DNA of 64,000 nucleotides, from the NCBI GenBank assembly GCA_021295955.1, contig JAGWBJ010000005.1, forward strand, positions 254,813 through 318,812, read 5' to 3'. The number at the start of each line of letters is the position of its first letter. The first letter of the stretch is position 1. Under the pieces are notes generated by a model, which had not been told where the DNA came from, made no database searches, and saw only the letters and a program-made list of their open reading frames with translations. Made by a program: the position numbers and the translations under genes. Positions 1-6,531 of the stretch are shown here, piece by piece. Source of the DNA: Dehalococcoidia bacterium. Lineage in GTDB: Bacteria; Chloroflexota; Dehalococcoidia; Lucifugimonadales; JAGWBF01.

Positions 1-421
1 GCCGCTGGCAAAGGATGTGGAGGTGACAGGGCCGGTGACGGTAACTCTATGGGCCGCGTCCTCGGCCACCGACACCGATTTCACCGCCAAGCTGGTGGAC
101 GTGTGCGACCATGGTTGCACACGCAACATCACCGACGGCATAATCCGGGCCCGGTACCGGGACTCCACCGAGTCGGCCAGCTTCATCGAGCCCGGCCGGG
201 CCTACCGGTATACCATCGACCTGTGGGCGACCAGCAACGTCTTCAAGGCGGGGCACAGGATCCGGGTGGAGGTCTCCAGCAGCAACTTCCCGCGCTTCGA
301 CCGGAATACAAACACGGGCGGCTCCATCGCCTCCGAGGCCGCCCCCAAACCGGCGCTGCAGACCGTGTTCCACGACTCCCAGCACCCCTCCCACATCAGC
401 CTGTCCGTGGTGTCCAGATAG
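1..421 (+). CDS. CocE/NonD-type hydrolase, C-terminal fragment (5' end outside window)
   Basis: The reading frame is open from base 2 and ends at TAG 419-421, so about 139 C-terminal residues are visible. They match the beta-sandwich C-terminal domain (PF08530 type) that follows the alpha/beta-hydrolase core in CocE/NonD and X-Pro dipeptidyl-peptidase family proteins. Recognisable stretches are V-T-G-P-V-T-V-T-L-W early on, a TDFTAKL segment, ITDGIIRARYR, and a conserved end with FKAGHRIRVEVSSSNFPRFDRN. The catalytic Ser-Asp-His domain lies upstream of the window, so the substrate (an ester, amide or acyl-peptide bond) cannot be judged. The gene converges on the oxidoreductase that ends at 459, with only 37 bases between them and no clear hairpin. 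Confidence 0.85.
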   Translation, partial: PLAKDVEVTGPVTVTLWAASSATDTDFTAKLVDVCDHGCTRNITDGIIRARYRDSTESASFIEPGRAYRYTIDLWATSNVFKAGHRIRVEVSSSNFPRFDRNTNTGGSIASEAAPKPALQTVFHDSQHPSHISLSVVSR

Positions 422-458
422 CCGGGGGCGGGGACGCAGGCCCCGCGGGCCCGGTCCC

Positions 459-1502
459 TTACACGTCCATCCGCTGGACCTTGACGGTCCGGCCCGTGGT
501 CGCGGACTCGATGACGGCCACCGTCACCTCCACGACCCTGAGCCCGTCGATTCCCGAGGCATAGGGCTCCGTGTCCTGACGCACGGCGCGGTTGAAGGCC
601 TCGACCTGTTCCCTGGTCGTGCCCAGGAGGTCGGTCTCCCACTCCTCGACGCTGTTCACCGTCTCGCTCACCACCTCCAGCTTGCCCTGGAGGGGTATGC
701 CCATGGTGTTCTCCAGCACGATCCGGCCGTCGCTTCCGTAGACGATGGCGTCGGCCCTCATGTCGGGCATCTTGCGCCCGCATACGGCCATCCCGATGGC
801 GCCGCCGTCGAACCGCAGCAGGATGGTCGCCAGGTGCTCCAGGGCCTTCTCCGCCCTCTGGCCGTCGGTCATCGCCGCCACCTCGACCACCTCGCTGTCC
901 AGCAGGTACCGGAGGGCGTTGACTGCGTGGACTCCCTGGCCCATCATGGCCGAAGCGCCGCCCACCAGCTCCGGCGTCTCCCACCACTCGTTCAGGCCTC
1001 CACTCCGGGCGGGCGGCTCCAGCATGCCCCGGGTGCCTCCGGCCCACTGGGCCTGGGCCAGGGAGACGGTGCCCACCACGCCGTCCTTTACCATCCGCCG
1101 GGACTTCTGGTAACCGGGATGGTGGACCGACTCGAACCCCAGGCCCAGCTTGACACCGTTGGCCCGGCACGCGCGTATCATGTCCGCGGCGTCCTCCGGG
1201 GTCAGGGCCATGGGCTTCTCGCACAGCACGTGCTTGCCGGCCTTGGCGGCCGTCTGCGTGTAGGGGCTGTGGAGGTTGTTGGGAGACGCTATGTAGACCA
1301 CGTCGACCCTGGGGTCCGTCACCAGCTCCTCCACCGAGTCGTAGGCCGCCGAGGCCCCGTGGCGTTCGGCGAAAGCCTGGGCGCGGCCCATGTTCCTGCT
1401 GCATACGGCCACCAGCTCCGCGTCATCGGCCGCCCGAATACTGGGAGCGAAGGTGGTCTCGGGATAGTGTCCGGGACTGATTATGGCCCATCCTAGAGGC
1501 AA
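459..1502 (-). CDS. Gfo/Idh/MocA family NAD(P)-dependent oxidoreductase
   Basis: About 347 aa. The N-terminal Rossmann half begins with the GWAIISPG strand-loop. It contains the family's catalytic E-K-P motif in GKHVLCEKPMAL (residues 95-97), followed by the alpha/beta C-terminal substrate domain. Enzymes of this family oxidise or reduce sugars, inositols and related cyclic or hydroxyl compounds; the substrate is not evident. The frame is open to a TTG at 1517. I place the start at the second TTG (1502-1500), because a GGGAGGT ribosome-binding site sits about six bases before it and the Rossmann strand starts immediately after. A sigma70-like promoter lies upstream at 1541-1570. The gene appears monocistronic and is divergent from the seleno-DsbA gene. 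Confidence 0.85.
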   Translation of the reverse strand: MPLGWAIISPGHYPETTFAPSIRAADDAELVAVCSRNMGRAQAFAERHGASAAYDSVEELVTDPRVDVVYIASPNNLHSPYTQTAAKAGKHVLCEKPMALTPEDAADMIRACRANGVKLGLGFESVHHPGYQKSRRMVKDGVVGTVSLAQAQWAGGTRGMLEPPARSGGLNEWWETPELVGGASAMMGQGVHAVNALRYLLDSEVVEVAAMTDGQRAEKALEHLATILLRFDGGAIGMAVCGRKMPDMRADAIVYGSDGRIVLENTMGIPLQGKLEVVSETVNSVEEWETDLLGTTREQVEAFNRAVRQDTEPYASGIDGLRVVEVTVAVIESATTGRTVKVQRMDV

Positions 1503-1540
1503 GGAAGCACCTCCCAAATAAGGAGTCCGAGAATGGGAAG

Positions 1541-1570
1541 AAGATACGGGAACCGGGCCGTTTCTGTCAA
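1541..1570 (-). promoter_or_regulatory. Sigma70-like promoter of the Gfo/Idh/MocA gene
   Basis: On the minus strand TTGACA (1570-1565) is followed after 18 bases by TATCTT (1546-1541). It lies 40-70 bases upstream of the predicted start and faces away from the promoter at 1626-1654. Confidence 0.55.
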
Positions 1571-1625
1571 ACGCCTCCGCTGGCTGGACCCGGGCCGGGC
1601 GAGGGTCCCGCAGGGCCTGCGGCCT

Positions 1626-1654
1626 TTGACTTTTGGACGCCCGGCGGGTACAAT
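1626..1654 (+). promoter_or_regulatory. Sigma70-like promoter of the seleno-DsbA gene
   Basis: TTGACT (1626-1631), a 17-base spacer and TACAAT (1649-1654). Transcription would begin near 1661. That leaves a roughly 15-nt leader holding the ribosome-binding site TAGGAGGT (1663-1670) just ahead of the ATG at 1676. This supports translation starting upstream of the in-frame TGA. Confidence 0.65.
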
Positions 1655-1675
1655 CCGCTCGATAGGAGGTGCTCT

Positions 1676-2305
1676 ATGGAACCTGTGAAAGTGAAGGCCT
1701 ACTACGACTTCCGTTGACCCTACGTCTACAACGCGGCCGTGTGGCTTGCGAAGGTGCGAGAGACGTACGGTGACAACCTGGACATAGACTGGAAACCCTT
1801 CTACCTGGCCCAGGCCAACAGCAATGAAGGACCCGAGTGGAAGGCGTGGGAGCAGGAGGAGGACAGCGCCACCCTGGGACTCCAGGCCTTCGCGGCGGCC
1901 GAGGCCGCGGCCCGGCAGGGCACCGCGGCCTTCGAGGGGTTCATGCTAGCGATGCTCAGGGCGAGGCACGAGGACCGGAAGGACCTCTCGGACGAGAACG
2001 TGATCTTGGACGCCGCCCAGACCGCGAGACTGGACATGGCCCGGTTCCGGGAGGACATGAAGGACCCGACCATCATACCCGAGACGGGGAAGAGCCACAT
2101 AGAAGCCGTCGAGGAGCACGGCGTGTTCGGCGTGCCCACCTTCATCTTCCCCAACGGCGCTTCCGCGTTCCTGAAGGCTTACGTCCCGCCCGACGAAGAC
2201 GCAGTAGGCATGTTCGAGGACCTCACCGACGTCATGAGCAAATGGAAGTTCATCGGCGAGGTGAAGCGCCCCCAGCCTCCCTGGCCCAAGGGAGTGTTCG
2301 CCTAG
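1676..2305 (+). CDS. Selenocysteine-containing DsbA-family (thioredoxin-fold) protein, UGA at 1715-1717
   Basis: Translation from ATG 1676, which has a strong AGGAGGT site, gives 13 residues ending YYDFR. An in-frame TGA (1715-1717) follows, then PYVYNAAVWL and a further 185 residues to TAG, for 209 aa in all. The context YDFR-x-PYVY is the first beta strand and active-site helix of the DsbA/FrnE family, where the TGA position is normally the catalytic Cys. A GVPT cis-proline loop is present at residues 152-155. Read through, the protein has U14 and no cysteine anywhere, so there is no intramolecular resolving thiol (V17 stands where CxxC has its second Cys). No signal peptide is seen, so it is probably cytoplasmic. 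A SECIS-like hairpin follows the UGA, and a tRNA-Sec gene lies in the same window. It is 9 bases ahead of rnc and probably co-transcribed with rnc and ftsY. The alternative is a pseudogene or sequencing error (TGA for TGC); a GTG restart at 1739 would lose the active site. The substrate is unknown. Confidence 0.85.
1721..1767 (+). promoter_or_regulatory. SECIS-like hairpin of the seleno-DsbA gene
   Basis: The outer stem pairs TACGTCT (1721-1727) perfectly with AGACGTA (1761-1767), beginning 4 nt after the UGA. The inner stem pairs 1732-1738 with 1743-1750, with one bulged U (1747). The apical loop is GUGU (1739-1742), starting with G at 22 nt after the UGA. Bacterial SECIS elements are short stem-loops just 3' of the UGA with a conserved early G in the loop, and this fits. 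It was folded by eye only. Confidence 0.6.
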
Positions 2306-2314
2306 AGGGACCCC

Positions 2315-3022
2315 GTGGTGCGCCGCGCGACCCCTCTGGAAAGGACATTGGGTCTAAAGTTCAGGGACCCGGCCCTGCTGGAGCAGGCCCTGATCCACCC
2401 ATCGTACATAAACGAGGCCGGCCCGTCGGGGTCGGCCCTCGTTTCGTACGATAGGTTGGAGTTCCTGGGAGACGCGGTGCTGGGCGCCGCGGTGACCGCA
2501 GAGCTGTTCCACCGCTGCCCCGACCTCCCAGAGGGACAGTTGACCAAGCTCCGGTCGTCCCTGGTCAGCGGCAACACTCTGGCCCGGGTGGCCCGCGGGC
2601 TGCAGGTGGGGCAGTACCTCAGACTGGGCCGGGGCGAGGCGGCCAGCGGCGGCGCGAACCGGGATACGAACCTGGCGGCGGCGCTGGAGGCCATCGTGGG
2701 CGCCGCCTTCCTCGACCGGGGATTCGACCAGGCCCGGAAGCTCGTAATCGGCCTGATGGATGGCGAGACGCAACGAGTCCTCTCCTCGGGCATACCCGAA
2801 GACCCCAAGTCCCGCCTCCAGGAGGTGGCCCAGCGCATGGGAAACAATCCTCCCAGCTATCGCACGGTGGGCGAAGAGGGCCGTGACAACAGCAAGGAGT
2901 TCGAGGCGGAAGTGCTCATGAACGGCGAGGTCCTCGGCAGGGGACGGGGCACGCGCAAGGTCGACGCCCAGAGGCAGGCCGCTCGGGAAGCCCTGAGACG
3001 GCTGGAAGGTGTTCGTACGTAG
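2315..3022 (+). CDS. rnc: Ribonuclease III
   Basis: 235 aa. It cleaves double-stranded RNA in rRNA maturation and mRNA turnover, as a cytoplasmic homodimer. The RNase III signature DRLEFLGDAVL is at residues 46-56, with catalytic E49 and D53. The second acidic cluster is in NLAAALEAIVGAAFLD (about 115-135). A C-terminal dsRNA-binding domain runs from about residue 165 to the end, with the basic RKVDAQRQAAREAL helix. The start is GTG 2315, preceded by AGAGGGA. It sits between the seleno-DsbA gene (9-base gap) and ftsY (2-base gap), consistent with one operon. The rnc-ftsY neighbourhood is common in bacteria. Confidence 0.95.
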   Translation: MVRRATPLERTLGLKFRDPALLEQALIHPSYINEAGPSGSALVSYDRLEFLGDAVLGAAVTAELFHRCPDLPEGQLTKLRSSLVSGNTLARVARGLQVGQYLRLGRGEAASGGANRDTNLAAALEAIVGAAFLDRGFDQARKLVIGLMDGETQRVLSSGIPEDPKSRLQEVAQRMGNNPPSYRTVGEEGRDNSKEFEAEVLMNGEVLGRGRGTRKVDAQRQAAREALRRLEGVRT

Positions 3023-3024
3023 AC

Positions 3025-3990
3025 ATGCTGGGGCTGCTTCGACGGAACCGGCAAAAGTCCCGGGAGGCTACAGAGGCGGGGGTCAAACGGAGTCGCGAGT
3101 CCTGGTTCGGCCGGGTGGCCCGGCTTCTGCGGGCGGGCCGCATGGACGAGGAAGTGTGGGAGGAGCTGGAAGAGGCGCTCCTGTCCGCCGACGTCGGCGT
3201 GGAGACCTCCCTGAGTCTGATAGAGAGGCTTAGAAACGAGGCCGGGGAGCGGGGCGTCCGGGAGCATAGCGACCTGATGGAGGTCCTCAAGCGCGACATC
3301 TCGGCCAGGCTTGCCGACGACCGGGCGGAGGACGTATGGCTCGAGTCCACCGACCACCCCGCACCCTTCGTAGTCCTGGTCGTGGGCGTCAACGGCTCGG
3401 GCAAGACGACCAGCATAGCCAAGCTGGCGTACCACTTCAAGGCCGCCGGGAAGAAGGTCATCCTGGCCGCGGGAGACACGTTCCGGGCCGCAGCCATCGA
3501 CCAGATCCAGCTCTGGGGCGAGCGTGTGGGGGTGGACGTCGTCAGCCATCAGCCCGGGGGAGACCCGGGAGCCGTGGCGTTCGACGCCTTCCAGGCGGCC
3601 AAGTCCCGGGGGGCGGACGTGCTGATCGTCGATACGGCGGGCCGCCTCCACACCAAGTCCAACCTGATGGATGAGCTCAAGAAGATTCGCAGGGTAATCA
3701 ACAGGCTGGACCCGTCGGCCCCGCACCAGGTCCTGCTGACCCTCGACGCGACCACCGGCCACAACGGTCTCGGCCAGGCACGGTACTTCACCGAGGCGGT
3801 GAGCTGCACGGGGATCGTGTTGGCCAAGCTGGACGGCACAGCCAAGGGCGGGATCGTACTGGCCATCAAAGAGCAGTTGGACGTGCCCATCCTTTTCATA
3901 GGCACGGGCGAAGGGCTGGAGGACATGGCGCCCTTCGACGCCGAGGGATTCGTCGAGGCGCTCCTGGAACCGGCGCCCGCGGCCTCCTGA
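3025..3990 (+). CDS. ftsY: Signal recognition particle receptor FtsY
   Basis: 321 aa SRP receptor GTPase that docks Ffh-bound ribosomes at the membrane translocon. The helical N domain covers about residues 20-100. The G domain has the P-loop GVNGSGKTT (121-129), GDTFRAAAIDQ (150-160), DTAGRLHTKSNLMDEL (203 onward), and the TKLD-type guanine-specificity motif here as AKLDGTAKGG. The long acidic A domain of the E. coli protein is absent; a short basic N-terminus (LLRRNRQKSR) is present instead, as in many non-enteric bacteria. Its ATG begins two bases after the rnc stop, so translational coupling is likely. The stop is TGA, which shows that TGA is a normal stop codon here. Confidence 0.96.
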   Translation: MLGLLRRNRQKSREATEAGVKRSRESWFGRVARLLRAGRMDEEVWEELEEALLSADVGVETSLSLIERLRNEAGERGVREHSDLMEVLKRDISARLADDRAEDVWLESTDHPAPFVVLVVGVNGSGKTTSIAKLAYHFKAAGKKVILAAGDTFRAAAIDQIQLWGERVGVDVVSHQPGGDPGAVAFDAFQAAKSRGADVLIVDTAGRLHTKSNLMDELKKIRRVINRLDPSAPHQVLLTLDATTGHNGLGQARYFTEAVSCTGIVLAKLDGTAKGGIVLAIKEQLDVPILFIGTGEGLEDMAPFDAEGFVEALLEPAPAAS

Positions 3991-4101
3991 GCCCCTTTGG
4001 CGCCTGCCCCGGCGCATCCGGCTCCGCCTCCCCGCACGTAGGAAATGACAGGGTCTTCCAAGATGGACCATCCAGGCCACGGCGTACACCCAGGGTAGTC
4101 C

Positions 4102-6531
4102 GTGCACCACGCCATCATCTGGCTTCTGAGCGTCGAGCTTCTGGGGCTGGCGGTGCTGCCCCTTACGTATGCCCTATTCCGGCGGCTGCCGGACCGAGGG
4201 CTGGTCCTGTCCAAGGTCCTGGCCCTGCTCCTGGTGTCCTATCTGCTGTGGGTCCTGGGCACGTCCCACATCCTGCCCAACACCCAGTACTCCGTAATCG
4301 CCATCGCCGCCGTGCTGGCCGGCGTATCCTACGGCCTGATGCGCCGCCGCCTACCCGACCTGGTCTCCTTCGTCAAGGCGGAGAGGCTGCCTCTGCTGGC
4401 GGCGGAGGCGGTGTTCCTGGCCCTGTTCGCCCTCTGGGTCGCCATCGTGTACCACACCCCCGCCATAAACCACACCGAAAAGCCAATGGACTTTGCCTTC
4501 CTCAACGCCATTCTGAAGTCCACCTACTTCCCGCCGGAGGACCCCTGGCTGTCGGGACACTCCATCAGCTACTACTACTTCGGCCACTTCATAATGGCGA
4601 CTCTGACCAAGCTCACCGCCATCCCCTCCAACATCTCCTACAACCTGTCCATCGCCATTCTACCGGCCCTGGCCGGTATGGGGGCCTTCAGCTTGGTCTA
4701 CAATTTGGTCCGCCGCTCCGGCGCCGATACCCTTCGGGCCGTGCTCTTCGCCCTTGCCGCGCCCGTCTTCGTCGTGCTGATTGGCAACCTGGAAGGGGTG
4801 CTGGAGCTTGTGCAGGCCAGGGGGTGGGGGTCGGAGGGCTTCTGGGGATGGGTGTCGATCAAGGGGCTGGCAAGCGGATCGGCGGAGGGAGGCCTGTTCC
4901 CCGGCGACCACCTGTGGTGGTGGCGCGCCACCAGGATCATCGATACGGTAAGGGACGGCATCAGCCTGGACTACACCATCACAGAGTTCCCCTTCTTCAG
5001 CTTCGTGCTGGGAGACCTGCACCCCCACGCATCCTCCCTCCCCTTCCTGGTCCTGAACCTGGCCCTGGCATTGAATCTGCTCGGCTCCCGGAGTAGGATA
5101 GAGCCCTCGTGGTTCCTGCAACGACCGTGGGAGACGGCGGCCATCACCCTGTCTCTCGGCGCGCTGGCCTTCATAAACATCTGGGACCTGCCGGTCTTCG
5201 CGGCCATTCTGGCAGTCACGGTACTGGCCAAGAGCTACGGGGACCGGTCGGGCAACGTGGCCAGGACGCTGCTCTCCACCGCGTCTTTCATGGCGCCCGT
5301 GCTCCTGGGCGCCGTGCTGCTGTACCTACCCTTCTACCTGACCCTGGACAGCCAGGCGGCGGGGATACTCCCGACCCGCGACGCCATGGCCACGCGGCCC
5401 TTCTTCTTCTTCCTGATATGGGGACTATTCCTCCTGGCCGGGGGGTACTTCTTGCTGGCACAGCTAGCGACTTCGGGGAGCCTGTTAGGCCGGAACGCGG
5501 GGACCCTGGGCTTCACCCTGGCGGTGGCGGTGTTCCCCTTCGTACTGTGGGCGTGCATCAAGATGGTCGTCAGCCCCTTCGAAGGAGGAGTAGCCGACGC
5601 CCTGGGCACCGTAGGCAGCCGCCTGGGCAAACTTCTGCCGGGGATGGCCATAGTTGCCCTGGCCCTGGCCGGCGTCCTTTCCAGGATGAGGGAGGGCGGC
5701 GGCACTGCGGCCGTCTTCCCGCTGCTGATGTTGGGCATCGCCTTTTACCTGCTGCTGGGCGCAGAGCTCTTCTACCTGGTAGACCTGTTCGGCACGCGAA
5801 TGAACACCGTGTTCAAGACCTACTATCAGGCCTGGCTGTTGCTGGCAATCGTTTCCGCCTACGGCCTCTACTACGGCTACGCCAACCCCCTTCCGTCCCT
5901 CGGCCGGATGCACGGCCGTTTTTCAAGACTCTTGCCTCTGGTAGAGAGAGCCAGAAAGATGACCCCGTGCGTCTGGCTCGGGCTGGTCGGCGCCCTCACC
6001 ATCGCGTCCCTCTACTACCCTGTGGGCGCCGCCCTGGACCGCGCCGGCCAATCGAGGGAGGCCACCCTGGACGGGCTGGCCTTTCTGCGAGAGCACCATC
6101 CCGGGGAGTACGAAGCGATAATGTGGCTGAGGGACGAAGCGCCCCGGGGACGCATCGTCGAGGCGGTGGGAGGCAGCTACACCGACCACGGCCGGATCTC
6201 CTCTTCCACCGGGCTTCCCACCATCCTCGGCTGGCCGGGACACGAGCACCAGTGGAGGGGATCCACCAGGGAGTTCGACGGGCGGGAAGGGGACGTGGAG
6301 CAGATCTACACGGCCGGCGACTCCACCATGGTGCATCGGCTGTTGGAGACGTACGACGTACGATACGTCTACGTCGGCGCACGGGAGAGGGCCCGGTACG
6401 GGCCCGACCGGTTCGGGGCCTTCCACTCGTTCTTGAAGCCCGTGTTCCGCAATTCGGAAGTGGTCATATACCAGAGGGCGCAAACCCAGCCCCCAGGCCT
6501 GGTAAAGACGTACCGTGCAGACGCTGGATAG
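4102..6531 (+). CDS. DUF2298 (Chlor_Arch_YYY type) multi-spanning membrane protein
   Basis: 809 aa with about 15-18 hydrophobic segments. Features of the DUF2298 family (known mainly from Chloroflexota and archaea) include MDFAFLNAILKSTYFPPEDPWLSG, SISYYYFGHF, and ITEFPFFSFVLGDLHPH, where the D-L-H-P-H is the family's most recognisable element. The FGTRMNTVFKTYYQAW segment and a soluble C-terminal end (from about residue 650) containing WLRDEAP and VGGSYTDHGRISSSTGLPTILGWPGHEHQWRG are also typical. It resembles GT-C-fold glycosyltransferases, so a role in cell-envelope glycan or lipid glycosylation is an inference. The start codon is GTG 4102 with a weak upstream site. It overlaps the next gene by 17 bases, so the two are probably co-translated and may work together. 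Confidence 0.82.
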   Translation: MHHAIIWLLSVELLGLAVLPLTYALFRRLPDRGLVLSKVLALLLVSYLLWVLGTSHILPNTQYSVIAIAAVLAGVSYGLMRRRLPDLVSFVKAERLPLLAAEAVFLALFALWVAIVYHTPAINHTEKPMDFAFLNAILKSTYFPPEDPWLSGHSISYYYFGHFIMATLTKLTAIPSNISYNLSIAILPALAGMGAFSLVYNLVRRSGADTLRAVLFALAAPVFVVLIGNLEGVLELVQARGWGSEGFWGWVSIKGLASGSAEGGLFPGDHLWWWRATRIIDTVRDGISLDYTITEFPFFSFVLGDLHPHASSLPFLVLNLALALNLLGSRSRIEPSWFLQRPWETAAITLSLGALAFINIWDLPVFAAILAVTVLAKSYGDRSGNVARTLLSTASFMAPVLLGAVLLYLPFYLTLDSQAAGILPTRDAMATRPFFFFLIWGLFLLAGGYFLLAQLATSGSLLGRNAGTLGFTLAVAVFPFVLWACIKMVVSPFEGGVADALGTVGSRLGKLLPGMAIVALALAGVLSRMREGGGTAAVFPLLMLGIAFYLLLGAELFYLVDLFGTRMNTVFKTYYQAWLLLAIVSAYGLYYGYANPLPSLGRMHGRFSRLLPLVERARKMTPCVWLGLVGALTIASLYYPVGAALDRAGQSREATLDGLAFLREHHPGEYEAIMWLRDEAPRGRIVEAVGGSYTDHGRISSSTGLPTILGWPGHEHQWRGSTREFDGREGDVEQIYTAGDSTMVHRLLETYDVRYVYVGARERARYGPDRFGAFHSFLKPVFRNSEVVIYQRAQTQPPGLVKTYRADAG

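Noticed and set aside
1715..1717. TGA in the DsbA-like gene as a genetic code change (TGA = Trp)
   Set aside because: Many genes here (ftsY, the TIGR03663 protein, cca, the E1 alpha gene) end at TGA, and Trp is written TGG throughout. The tRNA with anticodon TCA has tRNA-Sec architecture.
1739..2305. DsbA-like gene starting at GTG 1739 as a normal CDS
   Set aside because: This start has no Shine-Dalgarno and would remove the first beta strand and active site, while the ATG at 1676 has a strong one and lies just behind a promoter.
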